DNA of 64,000 nt from Sphingobium algorifonticola (lineage in GTDB: Bacteria; Pseudomonadota; Alphaproteobacteria; Sphingomonadales; Sphingomonadaceae): positions 434,001 through 498,000 of the forward strand of contig NZ_RZUL01000002.1 in NCBI RefSeq assembly GCF_004005485.1, read 5' to 3'. The first letter of the stretch is position 1, and each line of letters begins with the position of its first letter. Below the pieces are notes generated by a model. It did not search any database. It saw only the letters and a list, made by a program, of their open reading frames with translations, and was not told the origin of the DNA. A program made the position numbers and the translations under genes. Below are positions 16,352 through 26,978 of this stretch, one piece after another.

Positions 16352-17113
16352 CTAGCGCGGTGCCATGCGAATGGCGCCGTCCAGGCGGATCACTTCGCCA
16401 TTCAGCATCGGATTGCGGATGATCGCCTCGACCAGTTGCGCATATTCGGCCGGGCTGCCCAGGCGACTGGGATGCGGGACCTGCGCACCCAGCGCATCCT
16501 GCACATGCTGCGGGAAACTCTCCAGCATCGGGGTCAGGAACAGGCCGGGCGCTATCGTCATGACACGAATGCGGTGCTGCGCAAGGTCGCGGGCGACGGG
16601 CAGGGTCATGCCTACGACGCCACCCTTGGATGCGCCATAGGCCGCCTGGCCGATCTGCCCGTCATAGGCGGCGACCGAAGCGGTGTTGACGATGACGCCG
16701 CGCTCGCCCCCGATGTCATCAAGGGTCGCGGCGCGCGCGGCAAATTGCGCGAGAACGTTGAACGACCCGATCAGATTGACTTCGACCGTCTTTCGAAAGC
16801 TGTCGAGCGGGTGCGGCACATTATTCTTGCCGACCGTCTTCGTCGCAGGCGCGATCCCCGCGCAGTTGACGAGGATGCGGGCGACGCCGTGCGCCTGTTC
16901 GGCAGCGTCCAGCCCCTGTGTCACGCTCCTTTCATCAGACACGTTGACGCCGACATAGAGGCCGCCGATTTCCGTCGCTGCGGCCGTCCCCGCTTCATCG
17001 TTCAGGTCAAATATCGCGACTTTCGCGCCCTGTGCGCCAAGCATCTGTGCGGTCGCCTTGCCAAGGCCCGATGCGCCGCCGGTCACGATTGCGGCCAATC
17101 CGGTGATGTCCAT
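16352..17113 (-). CDS. SDR family 3-hydroxyacyl-CoA dehydrogenase (HSD17B10-like)
   Basis: The 253-residue short-chain dehydrogenase has the NAD loop TGGASGLGKA (11-20), NCAG (83-86), catalytic Ser146 and YGASK (Tyr159, Lys163). The overall pattern is like type II 3-hydroxyacyl-CoA dehydrogenase, so a role in the third step of beta-oxidation is likely. The ATG at 17113 is preceded by GGAGAGGA nine bases away; an in-frame TTG three codons earlier sits too close to that site. It follows the thiolase gene in the same direction, supporting acyl-CoA breakdown. Confidence 0.88.
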   Translation of the reverse strand: MDITGLAAIVTGGASGLGKATAQMLGAQGAKVAIFDLNDEAGTAAATEIGGLYVGVNVSDERSVTQGLDAAEQAHGVARILVNCAGIAPATKTVGKNNVPHPLDSFRKTVEVNLIGSFNVLAQFAARAATLDDIGGERGVIVNTASVAAYDGQIGQAAYGASKGGVVGMTLPVARDLAQHRIRVMTIAPGLFLTPMLESFPQHVQDALGAQVPHPSRLGSPAEYAQLVEAIIRNPMLNGEVIRLDGAIRMAPR

Positions 17114-17137
17114 AATCTTCAATCCTCTCCGAAACGA

Positions 17138-18319
17138 TCAGGCCAGTTCGACGGCCATGGCCGTGGCTTCCCCGCCGCCGATGCACAGGCTGGCGACACC
17201 ACGCTTCAGGCCCCGCGTCTCCAGCGCCGCGATCAACGTTGCCAGAATGCGCGCGCCGCTGGCACCGATTGGATGGCCGAGAGCCGTTGCGCCGCCGTTC
17301 ACATTCAGCTTTTCGGCGGGGATCGCCAGCTCGCGCGCGGCAATCATGGCCACAACGGCAAAGGCTTCGTTGACTTCGAACAGATCGACGTCTTCGGCTG
17401 TCCATCCGGCCTTCGCCAGCACCTTGCGCATCGCCGGTACCGGCGCGGTCGTAAACAGGCCCGGCGCATGGGCATGGGCGGCATGGCCGACCACGGTCGC
17501 GATGACGGGAAGGCCCAGCCGGTCGGCGATGCTGCGCCGCGTCATCACCAACGCCGCCGCGCCGTCGGAGATCGAGGACGCATTGGCGGCGGTGATCGTG
17601 CCGTCCTTGACGAAGGCGGGCTTCAGGCTGCGGATCTTGTCCGGCTTCGCCTTGCCGGGTTGTTCGTCGGTGTCGATCACGACATCGCCGCCTTTGCCGG
17701 ACACCGTGACGGGGGCGATTTCGCGGACGAACGCACCGCCCGCGATGGCGGCATTGGCGCGTTCCAGCGAGCGGAGCGCATAATCATCCTGCTCTTCGCG
17801 CGTGAATTGATAGTCGCGCACGGCATCCTCCGCGAAGGCACCCATCGCCTTGCCGGGGGTGTAGGCATCCTCCAGCCCATCGAGCATCATCGTATCGATA
17901 ATCCGGTCATGCCCGATCCGCGCGCCCGACCGATGCTTGAGCAAGGCATAAGGGGCGTTGGTCATGCTTTCCATGCCGCCTGCGACGATGACCTCGGCGC
18001 TGCCCGCCATCAGCGCGTCATGCGCCATGATCGCCGCCTGCATACCCGATCCGCACATCTTGTTGACGGTCGTGGCCTCGACCGATTGCGGCAGGCCCGC
18101 GCCCAGCGCCACCTGCCGCGCGGGGGCCTGGCCCAGCCCGGCGGGCAGCACGCAGCCCATGTAGATGCGTTCGATCGCGGTGCCTTCCACACGGGCGCGC
18201 GCGACCGCCGCGGCGACTGCCGCAGTGCCAAGTTGCGTCGCGCTCAGCCCGGAAAGCGCGCCCTGAAACCCGCCCATGGGCGTGCGTGCATAGCTGGCGA
18301 TGACAACAGGATCGGTCAT
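17138..18319 (-). CDS. Acetyl-CoA acetyltransferase (thiolase)
   Basis: The 393-residue enzyme is a thiolase with the nucleophile Cys89 (NKMCGSGMQA), His349 in GHPIGASGAR and the second cysteine Cys379 (CIGGGEA). It either condenses two acetyl-CoA or cleaves 3-ketoacyl-CoA. The ATG at 18319 follows GAGAGGAA and matches the family start, though the frame stays open further upstream. It precedes the SDR gene by 24 bases. The pair could serve ketone body, branched-chain or fatty acid degradation. Confidence 0.94.
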   Translation of the reverse strand: MTDPVVIASYARTPMGGFQGALSGLSATQLGTAAVAAAVARARVEGTAIERIYMGCVLPAGLGQAPARQVALGAGLPQSVEATTVNKMCGSGMQAAIMAHDALMAGSAEVIVAGGMESMTNAPYALLKHRSGARIGHDRIIDTMMLDGLEDAYTPGKAMGAFAEDAVRDYQFTREEQDDYALRSLERANAAIAGGAFVREIAPVTVSGKGGDVVIDTDEQPGKAKPDKIRSLKPAFVKDGTITAANASSISDGAAALVMTRRSIADRLGLPVIATVVGHAAHAHAPGLFTTAPVPAMRKVLAKAGWTAEDVDLFEVNEAFAVVAMIAARELAIPAEKLNVNGGATALGHPIGASGARILATLIAALETRGLKRGVASLCIGGGEATAMAVELA

Positions 18320-18350
18320 GAAGGTTCCTCTCGTATTATTCTCAGTGCGT

Positions 18351-18797
18351 TCAGCGCATCGCTTCGGCGGCGGCGCTGGCCAGCCGGTCTGCGCGCTCAT
18401 TATCGGGATGCCCGGCATGGCCCTTCACCCAGCGCCAATCTATCTGGTGCCGCTGCGTCGCTTCCACCAGAGCCTGCCACAGTTCGGCGTTCTTCACCGG
18501 CTTGCGGTCGGCCGTCTTCCAGCCGTTCTTTTGCCAGCCGAACACCCATTTGGTGATGCCGTCTTTCACATAATTGCTGTCGGTGGTCAGCACGACATGA
18601 CAGGGCCGTTTCAGGGCGTTGAGCGCGGCGATCGCCGCCATCAGTTCCATGCGGTTGTTGGTGGTCTGCGCTTCTCCGCCGGACAGTTCCTTTTCATGGG
18701 CGCCGGAGCGAATGACCGCGCCCCAGCCGCCGGGACCGGGGTTGCCCTTGCATGCGCCGTCGGTGAAAATCTCGACGCTGGTCGCCGCATCGCTCAT
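18351..18797 (-). CDS. rnhA: Ribonuclease HI
   Basis: This 148-residue enzyme degrades RNA in RNA-DNA hybrids. The catalytic residues are D13 ([15 protein letters not shown]), E51 (NNRMELMA), D73 (TTDSNYV) and D137 (NERAD), with H127 in KGHAGH. Its start overlaps the stop of thrB by four bases (ATGA), so the two are translationally coupled. Confidence 0.97.
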   Translation of the reverse strand: MSDAATSVEIFTDGACKGNPGPGGWGAVIRSGAHEKELSGGEAQTTNNRMELMAAIAALNALKRPCHVVLTTDSNYVKDGITKWVFGWQKNGWKTADRKPVKNAELWQALVEATQRHQIDWRWVKGHAGHPDNERADRLASAAAEAMR

Positions 18798-19756
18798 CGG
18801 CCCAGCAGCTCCGGCAGGGTGGCCTGCGCATAGAAATCGAGACGGCGCAGAAAGGCCAGCGGGTCCTTGCGAGTCACCAGCGCGTCGGGCGGCGTGTTGA
18901 TCCAGTCATAGGCGCGCGTCAGGAGGAAGCGGAGCGCCGCCCCGCGACACAGCGCTGGAAAGGCAATATGTTCCGCCTCTGACAGGCCGAAGGCAACATC
19001 ATAGCCCGCCACGAGCGCCGCGCCGCGGTCTGCATGATAGGCGCTCCCGTCATGCGCAAAGCACCACGCGCCATGCGTGACGGCAAGGTCATAGGCGCGG
19101 ATGTCGGTACAACTGAAATAGAAATCGATCAGGCCGGTCACGCGGTCGCCCAGCATCAGCACATTGTCCGGGAACAGATCGGCATGGATTACCGCGCTGG
19201 GCAGGTCGGCGGGCCAGTGCGCATCGAGCCAGAGCAGTTCCTGCCGGACACGTTCACCCAGACCCGGCGCAATCGCATCGAAATCCGCCCCGCATCGGGT
19301 GGCAAGATCATGCCAGCCGGCAGGGTCGAGCGCGTTGCGACGTCGCCCCGCGAAGTCAGCCGCCGCCCGGTGCATCTCTCCCAGCGCGATGCCCGCGGCA
19401 CGGCTTTGCGCAGCGGTCGGCTCGGTTACCGACACGCCGGTGAGAAACTCGATCAGGCAGGCAGGGCGACCGCCGAGTTGCTGGAGCTTGCGGCCCTGCC
19501 GGTCGCCGATGAAGCGCGGCACCCGGCATCCGCGCTCGGCCAGATGATCAAGCAGGTCCATGAAGAACGGCAGGTCCGCTTCATCGACGCGCTTTTCATA
19601 CAGTGTCAGAATGAACCGGTCTTGCGTTGTCTCAAGCAGATAGTTGCTGTTTTCCACGCCTTCGGCAATGCCCTTGGCCGAAACCAGACTGCCGACATCA
19701 TAGCGCGCGAGAAAACGGTCCATGTCCTCCGCGGGGACATGCGTGTAGACGGCCAT
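18794..19756 (-). CDS. thrB: Homoserine kinase (ThrB, APH-fold type)
   Basis: The 320-residue kinase is of the aminoglycoside/choline kinase fold. It has [12 protein letters not shown] (H191, D193, N198) and GLIDFYFS (D211). The N-terminal [20 protein letters not shown] and the [10 protein letters not shown] stretch are typical of the alphaproteobacterial homoserine kinase, which phosphorylates homoserine for threonine synthesis. It lies between ispH and rnhA in one minus-strand run. Confidence 0.93.
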   Translation of the reverse strand: MAVYTHVPAEDMDRFLARYDVGSLVSAKGIAEGVENSNYLLETTQDRFILTLYEKRVDEADLPFFMDLLDHLAERGCRVPRFIGDRQGRKLQQLGGRPACLIEFLTGVSVTEPTAAQSRAAGIALGEMHRAAADFAGRRRNALDPAGWHDLATRCGADFDAIAPGLGERVRQELLWLDAHWPADLPSAVIHADLFPDNVLMLGDRVTGLIDFYFSCTDIRAYDLAVTHGAWCFAHDGSAYHADRGAALVAGYDVAFGLSEAEHIAFPALCRGAALRFLLTRAYDWINTPPDALVTRKDPLAFLRRLDFYAQATLPELLGR

Positions 19757-19762
19757 GCGGCT

Positions 19763-20740
19763 TCAGACCGTTTCGAGGCCGCGAGGCAGCTTGAAAGCGA
19801 TGTTTTCGCGCACGGTTTCGACCTGGCGTTCCTCGATCGCGAAACGCTCGGCCAGCGTGGCGACCACTTCGCGCACCAGCACCTCGGGGGCCGATGCCCC
19901 GGCGGTGATGCCCAAAGTGTCCACATTCTCCAGCCAAGCGAAATCGATCTCGCTTGCCCGCTGGATGAGGCGCGCGGGCGTGCCCTGGCGCTCCGCCACT
20001 TCGACCAGGCGCAGCGAATTGGAGCTGTTGGGCGCGCCGATTACATAGATGGCGTCGCAGGATGGCGCGATTGCCTTGACCGAATCCTGGCGGTTCGATG
20101 TCGCGTAACAGATGTCCTCGCCTTTCGGCCCGACGATCCCGGGGAAGCGCCGCTGGAGGACATCGACGATCGCCGACGTGTCGTCGACCGACAGGGTGGT
20201 CTGGGTCAGGAACGCCAGATTGTCAGGATCGGCGGGCGCGAAAGCCTCCGCATCGTCCATCGTCTCGATCAGCGTCATCGTCCCGTCGGGAACCTGGCCG
20301 AACGTGCCGATGACTTCGGGATGGCCGCGATGGCCGATGAAAATGATGTGACGCCCGGCCTCCACCTGCTTTTCGGCCTGGCGGTGCACCTTGGACACCA
20401 GCGGGCAAGTGGCGTCCAGATAGGACAGGCCGCGAGCCTCGGCATTGGCGGGCACGGCCTTTGGTACGCCATGCGCGGAAAAGACGACCGGCGCGGCATC
20501 AGGTACTTCGTCCAGTTCCTCGACGAAAATCGCGCCCTTCGCCTTCAGGCCTTCGACGACGAAACGGTTATGCACGATCTCATGCCGGACATAGACCGGC
20601 GCGCCATATTTTTCGAGCGCGCGCTCCACGATCACGATGGCGCGATCCACGCCCGCGCAAAATCCCCGTGGCGCTGCGATCAGGAGCAGCAGGGGGCGCT
20701 TGCCGGTGCCCGCGCTGCTGTGGGACGAGACATTGGTCAT
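19763..20740 (-). CDS. ispH: 4-hydroxy-3-methylbut-2-enyl diphosphate reductase
   Basis: IspH makes IPP and DMAPP in the last step of the MEP pathway. The 325-residue product has the three Fe-S cysteines C28 ([11 protein letters not shown]), C112 (DATCPLV) and C211 (ICYATSNRQ), and the HRGHPE motif near 137-142. It leads the ispH-thrB-rnhA run, with only six bases to thrB. Confidence 0.97.
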   Translation of the reverse strand: MTNVSSHSSAGTGKRPLLLLIAAPRGFCAGVDRAIVIVERALEKYGAPVYVRHEIVHNRFVVEGLKAKGAIFVEELDEVPDAAPVVFSAHGVPKAVPANAEARGLSYLDATCPLVSKVHRQAEKQVEAGRHIIFIGHRGHPEVIGTFGQVPDGTMTLIETMDDAEAFAPADPDNLAFLTQTTLSVDDTSAIVDVLQRRFPGIVGPKGEDICYATSNRQDSVKAIAPSCDAIYVIGAPNSSNSLRLVEVAERQGTPARLIQRASEIDFAWLENVDTLGITAGASAPEVLVREVVATLAERFAIEERQVETVRENIAFKLPRGLETV

Positions 20741-20867
20741 GACGACAGCCTTTAGGCGAAGCGCGGGCCGGAGGAAAGGCCGTTCGGCGTATCTGTGTTG
20801 CGTCCGGGGGGGTGGATGGATAAGAAGCCCGTCAGCCCCTGCGACAGGGGCCTATGCCTTAAGTGAT

Positions 20868-21548
20868 ATGGGAATGCCCGTGACCCCCCCGAAAACCGCT
20901 TGCCTGAAAACCGCCTGCACCCGAATTGCCCTGGCTGGTCTTGCGCTCGCCGCGCTGGCAGGCTGCTCGCGCAGTGGCGAGATTGATCCGACCGGGGGCA
21001 TTGTGTCGGTGCGGTCGGCCTGTCCGACGGCGGCGGTCCCCGTTTACACGGGTGACGTCACGCTCTTCAACCCGGCAACCAGCCGGGACGCGTCCGCCAT
21101 CGATGTGGTGGCGAACATCACCAACCTGCGCGCCACATGCAGCGATGGGACGCAGCTTTACACCGAGGCAACGTTCGACGTGCAGGCCCGGCGCAACGAC
21201 GCCAGCGCCGCGCGGGATGTGACGCTGCCCTATTTCGCGACCGTGGTGCGCGGCGGCAACGCCGTGATCGCCAAGCGGGTGGGGCAGGTGACCCTGCGCT
21301 TTGCCGCGGGCGACTATCGCGCCAGCGCCAGCGCAAAGGCGGCGTCCTATGTCGACAAGGATGTCGCCACGTTGCCGCCCGAAATACAGCAGCGCATAAC
21401 CCAGAAGCGCAAGGCCGGCGATGCAGACGCCGCGCTCGACCCCTTTTCAGCCCCCGAAGTGAAGGCCGCCTTGCAGCGAACCAGCTTCGAACTGCTTGTC
21501 GGGTTCAACCTGACGCAGGCGCAGTTGCAGTATAACGCCACGCGCTGA
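20868..21548 (+). CDS. Putative lipoprotein of unknown function
   Basis: The product has about 226 residues with a lipoprotein signal LAALAGC (Cys33) and so is probably anchored in the membrane. Behind it is a beta-rich domain with PVYTGDVTLFNPATSRDA, VVANITNLRATCSDG and VTLPYFATVVRGG. The C-terminus is helical. I do not recognise a named family. The start at 20868 or 20874 is uncertain because no good ribosome binding site is visible. A short hairpin GCCCCTG-CGA-CAGGGGC lies at 20835-20851 in the leader. The gene is divergent from ispH. Confidence 0.75.
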   Translation: MGMPVTPPKTACLKTACTRIALAGLALAALAGCSRSGEIDPTGGIVSVRSACPTAAVPVYTGDVTLFNPATSRDASAIDVVANITNLRATCSDGTQLYTEATFDVQARRNDASAARDVTLPYFATVVRGGNAVIAKRVGQVTLRFAAGDYRASASAKAASYVDKDVATLPPEIQQRITQKRKAGDADAALDPFSAPEVKAALQRTSFELLVGFNLTQAQLQYNATR

Positions 21549-21639
21549 CGCGCGCTGGATGCCCCATTAGTCCCCGTTCGCAGAGCTGCCTGATCCTGCT
21601 CGACCCGGACGGGTTGAAAGCCGATCAAGGACCACGCCC

Positions 21640-23367
21640 GTGACACTTTTCGCTCGCTTCGCGACCTATCTCAACACCGTGCTCGACCAGCTGGAGCAGA
21701 CAGGTGACCTGCCGCCCGGCCTCGATCGCAAGGGGGTGACGGTGGAGCCGCCGCGCGACCCGGCCCATGGGGATCTGGCTACCAACGCCGCCATGGTGCT
21801 CGCCAAACCCGCGGGCACCAATCCGCGCGCGCTGTCGGAAAAGATCGCCGAACGGCTGCGCGCCATTGACGAGGTGGCGGACGTATCGGTCGCCGGTCCC
21901 GGTTTCCTCAACATGCGGCTGACCGACGCCACCTGGCGCGCGGAACTGGCGGCGATCCACGCCGAGGGGGCCGATTATGGCCGCTCGGATCAGGGTCAGG
22001 GCATTCACGTCAATGTCGAATATGTGTCCGCCAATCCCACAGGGCCGATGCATATGGGGCATTGCCGGGGTGCGGTCGTGGGCGATGCGCTGGCGACCTT
22101 GCTGGAATATGCCGGGCATCAGGTGACGCGCGAATATTATATCAACGATGCGGGCGGGCAGGTCGACGTGCTCGCCCGGTCGGCGCATCTGCGTTACCGC
22201 GAGGCGCTGGGCGAGGATGTCGGCGCGATCCCCGAAGGCCTCTATCCGGGCGATTATCTCGTGCCCGTCGGGCAGGCGCTGGCGGCCGAATATGGCGACG
22301 CGATGATCGCCGCCCCGGAAAGCGCGTGGCTGGCGCCCTTCCGCCAGCGTGCCGTCGCGGCGATGATGGACATGATCCGCGCCGATCTGGCATTGCTCGG
22401 CATCCACCACGATCTGTTTTCCTCCGAGGCGGCATTGCAGGCCGCGGGCAAGCCCGAAGCGGCGGAAGCATGGCTGCGCGAACAGGGACTCGTCTACGAC
22501 GGGGTGCTCGAAGCGCCAAAGGGGGAGACGCCCGACGACTGGGAACCGGTCGAGCTGCCGCTGTTCCGCTCCACGCAATTTGGCGACGACCAGGATCGGC
22601 CGATCAAAAAGTCGGATGGAAGCTGGACCTATTTCGGTGCCGATCTCGCCTATCATTACCAGAAAGCGCAGGCGGCCGATCAGTTGATCGATATCTGGGG
22701 TGCCGATCACGCGGGCACGGTCAAGCGCATCCAGGCGGCGGTCGCCGCGCTGACCGGCGGCAAGACGCGCTTCGATGTCAAGCTCGTCCAGATGGTTCGC
22801 CTGCTGCGTGATGGCGAGCCGGTGAAGATGTCGAAGCGGGCCGGCAATTTCGTGACTCTGGCCGATGTGGTCGAGGAAGTGGGCAAGGATGTCGTCCGGT
22901 TCACGATGCTGACGCGCAAGGCCGACGCGCAAATGGATTTCGATTTTGCGAAGGTCGTGGAAGCGTCGAAGGACAATCCCGTATTCTACGTGCAATATGC
23001 CCATGCCCGCATCGCGTCGCTCGGGCGGAAGGCGCAGGAAGCCGGGCTGGATCTGCCGATGCCCGACCTGTCCCGGCTTGGGACGGTGGAACTCGACCTT
23101 GTGAAGCGCGCGGCGCAGTTCCCCCGCATCGTCGAGGCGGCGGCCCATAACCGTGAACCACATAGAATCGCTTTTTACCTCAATGACTTGGCGGCAGCGT
23201 TCCATGGTTGGTGGAATATGGGGAACGATCAGCCGGACCTGCGCGTCATCCTGCCGAACGATCTGGTAACCACATCTGCAAGGCTTTTCTTAAGCCAGGG
23301 AATCGGGCAGATTATCCGCAACGGGCTGGCTCTGATGGGGGTCGAGGCGCTTTCGGAGATGCAATGA
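21640..23367 (+). CDS. argS: Arginine-tRNA ligase
   Basis: The 575-residue class I synthetase has the arginyl N-terminal additional domain, [20 protein letters not shown] with HMGH at 138-141, [11 protein letters not shown], and KMSKR at 396-400. The DALR anticodon-binding domain covers the C-terminus. The start is GTG. Its stop overlaps the ATG of the next gene (ATGA). Confidence 0.97.
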   Translation: MTLFARFATYLNTVLDQLEQTGDLPPGLDRKGVTVEPPRDPAHGDLATNAAMVLAKPAGTNPRALSEKIAERLRAIDEVADVSVAGPGFLNMRLTDATWRAELAAIHAEGADYGRSDQGQGIHVNVEYVSANPTGPMHMGHCRGAVVGDALATLLEYAGHQVTREYYINDAGGQVDVLARSAHLRYREALGEDVGAIPEGLYPGDYLVPVGQALAAEYGDAMIAAPESAWLAPFRQRAVAAMMDMIRADLALLGIHHDLFSSEAALQAAGKPEAAEAWLREQGLVYDGVLEAPKGETPDDWEPVELPLFRSTQFGDDQDRPIKKSDGSWTYFGADLAYHYQKAQAADQLIDIWGADHAGTVKRIQAAVAALTGGKTRFDVKLVQMVRLLRDGEPVKMSKRAGNFVTLADVVEEVGKDVVRFTMLTRKADAQMDFDFAKVVEASKDNPVFYVQYAHARIASLGRKAQEAGLDLPMPDLSRLGTVELDLVKRAAQFPRIVEAAAHNREPHRIAFYLNDLAAAFHGWWNMGNDQPDLRVILPNDLVTTSARLFLSQGIGQIIRNGLALMGVEALSEMQ

Positions 23368-24110
23368 TGGGCGATTATGCGCGTGGCGGCCTTGATCTTG
23401 ACGACGAAGACCGGCTGCCCTGGCTGGAACCCGCCGATCAGGACAATGGTGACCCGTCGCTGCTCTCGCTCAAACTGATCGGGCTGGCGGTCGCCGCACT
23501 TGTTCTGCTGGGTGTCGTTGTCGGTGGTGTGTTCCTGCTCAAGAAGGACGATGCCGCCGGAACGTCCGGCGCGGACGCGCAGCTCATAAAGGCGCCCCCG
23601 GGCGAGTATAAGGTGCCCGCCAACGAAGCCGATGCCAAGAAGTTCGCAGGCGAGGGCGACGCCGCCTTTGCCGCGAGCGAAGGTGTGGAGCGCGCGGGGA
23701 GGATTGATCCGGGCCGGGTCTCCGAAGTGCCGGTTACCGGCGGGTCGGCACGATCGGCGGCCGATACGCCGAAGCTGGCGGCAGTCAAGCCTGCCGGGAA
23801 ACTGACCGCGCCGGTCAAGGACGGGACACGCGCGGCGACCGAGGGCAATTTTTCAGGCGGCGGCAGGACGGGCAACGCGCCGATGATCCAGTTGGGTGCC
23901 TATGGCAGCCAGTCGAGTGCGCGCGAGGCATGGGCGCGACTGTCGAAGCGGTTCGATTATCTCGCGCCGCTGGGCACATCGGTCGAATCGGTGAAAGTCG
24001 GCGAAACGACGCTCTACCGGCTGCGGGCGAGCGCCGGTTCGGCGCGGCAGGCGGGAACCTTGTGCGGCAAGCTGCGCGTGGCGGGCGAAAGCTGCCTGGT
24101 CGTAAACTGA
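23364..24110 (+). CDS. SPOR domain membrane protein
   Basis: The 248-residue protein has an acidic N-terminal tail, one transmembrane helix (about 36-59), a long low-complexity periplasmic linker and a C-terminal SPOR domain (about 172-248, starting [17 protein letters not shown]). SPOR domains bind septal glycan strands lacking stem peptides, so a cell division role is likely. It is coupled to argS and followed by nagZ, scpA and scpB, an arrangement common in sphingomonads. Confidence 0.88.
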   Translation: MMGDYARGGLDLDDEDRLPWLEPADQDNGDPSLLSLKLIGLAVAALVLLGVVVGGVFLLKKDDAAGTSGADAQLIKAPPGEYKVPANEADAKKFAGEGDAAFAASEGVERAGRIDPGRVSEVPVTGGSARSAADTPKLAAVKPAGKLTAPVKDGTRAATEGNFSGGGRTGNAPMIQLGAYGSQSSAREAWARLSKRFDYLAPLGTSVESVKVGETTLYRLRASAGSARQAGTLCGKLRVAGESCLVVN

Positions 24111-24217
24111 TCGACGAGTAAACTGATCGGCGTATCGGCGTTCAGCATCGCAAACGACACTTCGACACCGGCCATGCGAGACGCTAGACTGCCCGGCATG
24201 CAGTATGAGCATCAGCG

Positions 24218-25225
24218 ATGAAACCGGTCATTTTCGGCCTGTCGGGTCCGGCGATGACAGCCGACGAAGCGGCATTTTTCCGCCAGAGCGATCCGGCGGG
24301 CTATATTCTTTTCGGCCGCAATATCGAAGACGCGGTTCAACTGCGCGCGCTGACCGATGCGTTGCGGAGCCTGCACGGGCGGGACGACCTGCTCATCATG
24401 ATCGATCAGGAAGGCGGACGGGTCGCGCGGATGAAGCCGCCCACATGGCCCGCCTTTCCGCCCGGTGCGGCGTTTGATGCGCTTTACGAGATCGCGCCTG
24501 CCACGGCGATCGAGGCGGCACGCGCCAATGCGCAGGCGATCGCCGTCACCTTGCGCGCGTGCGGGATCAGCGTCGATGCCCTGCCGCTGCTGGACGTGCG
24601 CCAGCCTGGTGCCAGCGACATCATGGGCGACCGAACGCTTGGCGGAGAGCCGATGCGCGTGGCGGCGCTGGGCCGCGCGGTGATCGAGGGTCTGCGCATG
24701 GGCGGCGTCGTCGGCATCGTGAAGCATATGCCTGGCCATGGCCGCGCGCTGGTCGACAGCCACCTCGATCTGCCGCGCGTGGACGCCGATGCGGCGGCGC
24801 TGGAAACCGACTTGGAACCGTTCCGAACCCTCAACTGGGCACCGATCGGGATGACGGCGCATATCGTTTACACGGCATGGGACGCCGAACGCCCGGCCAG
24901 TCTTTCGCCGACCGTTATCGGTACAGTCATTCGCGAGCATATCGGCTTTGACGGTCTGCTGATGTCCGACGACATCGACATGAAGGCGCTTTCGGGCGAT
25001 GTACCTTCGCGCGCCGCAGGCGTGGTGGCGGCGGGATGCGATCTCGCGCTGAACTGCTGGGGGCGGATGGACGAGATGATCGGCATTGCCGATGCCCTGC
25101 CCGACATGACGACGCGAGGCAGGGAACGGCTGGATGCGGCCATGGCCTATGCGCAGGGGCAGGCGGACGACGCGCCTCTGGACGCATTGCTTGCGAAGCG
25201 CGACGCGCTTCTGGCGCTTGCCTGA
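24218..25225 (+). CDS. nagZ: Beta-N-acetylhexosaminidase NagZ
   Basis: This GH3 enzyme removes GlcNAc from anhydro-muropeptides during peptidoglycan recycling. The 335-residue product has IDQEGGRVARMKPP, KHMPGHG (169-175) with the Asp180-Ser-His182 pair, and the nucleophile D251 in LLMSDDIDM. The short cytoplasmic form without extra domains matches NagZ. It precedes scpA by 15 bases. Confidence 0.95.
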   Translation: MKPVIFGLSGPAMTADEAAFFRQSDPAGYILFGRNIEDAVQLRALTDALRSLHGRDDLLIMIDQEGGRVARMKPPTWPAFPPGAAFDALYEIAPATAIEAARANAQAIAVTLRACGISVDALPLLDVRQPGASDIMGDRTLGGEPMRVAALGRAVIEGLRMGGVVGIVKHMPGHGRALVDSHLDLPRVDADAAALETDLEPFRTLNWAPIGMTAHIVYTAWDAERPASLSPTVIGTVIREHIGFDGLLMSDDIDMKALSGDVPSRAAGVVAAGCDLALNCWGRMDEMIGIADALPDMTTRGRERLDAAMAYAQGQADDAPLDALLAKRDALLALA

Positions 25226-25240
25226 ACGCGGCGGGCGGCG

Positions 25241-26020
25241 ATGGAAGATCTGTTTCTTGCCGCCGAACGGCCAGCCGATCCCGACAGGCTGACCGTCAGT
25301 TTCGATGCGTGGGAGGGGCCGCTGGACCTGCTGCTGGCGCTGGCCCGCACCCAGAAAGTCGATCTGCGGGAGATTTCGATCCTGGCGCTGGTCGAGCAAT
25401 ATCTGGACTTCATCGACGGCGCGCGGCAGCTCAAGCTCGAACTGGCGGCGGACTATCTGGTGATGGCGGCGTGGCTCGCCTATCTCAAGTCCGGCCTGCT
25501 GCTGCCGCGCGACGAGCAGATCGACCCGTCTCCCGAGGAACTGGCGCTGCGTCTGCAATTGCGGCTCCAGCGGTTGCAGGCAATGCGCGAGGCAGGGGCG
25601 CGGCTGATGGCGCGCGATCGGCTGGGGCGCGACGTCTTTCCGCGCGGTGCGCCCGAGGGCCTGCGTATCGGGCGCAAGGCGGCCTGGGATGCGAGCCTCT
25701 ATGATCTTATCCAGGCCTATGGGCAGGTGCGGGCGCGCACGCAGCCCGCGGTGCATGTGGTGTCGCGCCGCGCGGTGATGACGCTGGACGAGGCCATACA
25801 GCGGGTAGAGGCGCTGGTCGGCAGTCGCGTGGAATGGACGCTGCTGGCGCGTTTCCTGCCCGAGGGGATCGACGCGGCGCTTGGGCGGTCGGCGCTGGCG
25901 AGCAGCTTTGTCGCGGCGCTCGAACTGGCGCGGCAGGGGAAAGTGGACATTCGCCAGGACGGCATCTTCGCGCCGCTCTATCTGAGGGCGGCGAACGGGC
26001 GCGCGGAGGCGCAGACATGA
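25241..26020 (+). CDS. scpA: Segregation and condensation protein A
   Basis: This 259-residue kleisin of the SMC complex bridges the SMC heads and binds ScpB. The N-terminal WEGPLDLLLALARTQKVDL and LALVEQYLDFI are diagnostic, and the C-terminal winged helix contains LARFLPEGI and LALSSFVAAL-like strands. Its stop overlaps the scpB start as ATGA. Confidence 0.95.
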   Translation: MEDLFLAAERPADPDRLTVSFDAWEGPLDLLLALARTQKVDLREISILALVEQYLDFIDGARQLKLELAADYLVMAAWLAYLKSGLLLPRDEQIDPSPEELALRLQLRLQRLQAMREAGARLMARDRLGRDVFPRGAPEGLRIGRKAAWDASLYDLIQAYGQVRARTQPAVHVVSRRAVMTLDEAIQRVEALVGSRVEWTLLARFLPEGIDAALGRSALASSFVAALELARQGKVDIRQDGIFAPLYLRAANGRAEAQT

Positions 26021-26658
26021 ACGCTGAACCCGACGACCTTATGCGTGCGATCGAGGCAACGCTCTTTGCCAGCGATGTGCCGATGAGCGCCGCCGATCTG
26101 CGCCTCCATGTGGGGGATGGCGGCGACGTGCCCGCCCTGCTGGCGCGGCTTGCGGCGGACTATGCCGGACGCGGCATCAATCTGGTCGAGCGTGGCGGGC
26201 GCTGGCATTTCCAGACGGCCGCCGATCTGGCGCACATATTGCGGCGGGAGAAGGAGGAAAGCCGACGCCTGTCGCGCGCGGCGATGGAAACGCTGGCGAT
26301 CATCAGCTATCATGAACCGGTGAGCCGCGCGGAGATCGAGGCGATCCGCGGCGTTCAGGTCGGCAAGGGTACGCTCGACGTGCTGATGGAAGCAGGCTGG
26401 GTACGCCCCGCCGGACGGCGCGAGGTGCCCGGTCGCCCGCTGACCTATGCGACGACGCCCGCTTTCCTGACGCATTTCGGCCTCGCCAGCCGTCGGGATT
26501 TACCGGGGATCGACGATTTGCGCGCGGCCGGACTGCTCGATCCGGTCGATCTGGCGCTGGAAAGTGCGATGGCGGGAAGCCGGAGCGACGCCGACCCCGA
26601 AGCGGACGGGGACAATCCTGTCCAATCCGTGGTGGAAATGGACGATGAAGACGCCTAG
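26017..26658 (+). CDS. scpB: Segregation and condensation protein B
   Basis: The 213-residue product has the tandem winged helices of ScpB, with AIEATLFASDVPMS, ISYHEPVSRAEIEAIRGV and a GRPLTYATTPAFLTHFGL tail. It partners ScpA in chromosome segregation. An acidic extension (about 185-213) follows the folded part. The start at 26017 is fixed by the overlap with scpA. Confidence 0.95.
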   Translation: MNAEPDDLMRAIEATLFASDVPMSAADLRLHVGDGGDVPALLARLAADYAGRGINLVERGGRWHFQTAADLAHILRREKEESRRLSRAAMETLAIISYHEPVSRAEIEAIRGVQVGKGTLDVLMEAGWVRPAGRREVPGRPLTYATTPAFLTHFGLASRRDLPGIDDLRAAGLLDPVDLALESAMAGSRSDADPEADGDNPVQSVVEMDDEDA

Positions 26659-26687
26659 ATAAGCGCACAGGTTAGTGGAGAATTGCC

Positions 26688-26924
26688 ATGGGTTCCTTCT
26701 CGTTGATGCATTGGGTCATCGTTCTGCTGGTCGTGATGCTGCTGTTCGGCGGCGGCCGGATTTCCAGCCTGATGGGTGACGTGGCCAAGGGTATCAAAAG
26801 TTTCAAGAAAGGCATGGAGGACGATTCGGACGACATGCCTGCCGCGCGCCCGGCATCCAAGATCGAAGGGCAGCGCGCACCCGATCCGGTGGTGACCAAG
26901 ACCGAAGAGCAGAAGCAGGTTTGA
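26688..26924 (+). CDS. tatA: Sec-independent translocase protein TatA
   Basis: The 78-residue protein has a short N-terminal membrane helix ending in the FG pair (F20-G21), an amphipathic helix [19 protein letters not shown], and a disordered tail. It forms the Tat pore that moves folded proteins across the inner membrane. It leads tatA-tatB-tatC, 29 bases after scpB. Confidence 0.96.
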   Translation: MGSFSLMHWVIVLLVVMLLFGGGRISSLMGDVAKGIKSFKKGMEDDSDDMPAARPASKIEGQRAPDPVVTKTEEQKQV

Positions 26925-26978
26925 TCGCCCCCTACGCGATTGCAACCCGCCAGCTGATGCACGCGCCCGGATAGCGCC

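Noticed and set aside
16334..18556. Very long open frame on the plus strand opposite the SDR, thiolase and rnhA genes
   Set aside because: It is antisense to three well-supported genes, and its composition is Arg/His/Asp-rich as expected from the reverse of GC-rich codons.
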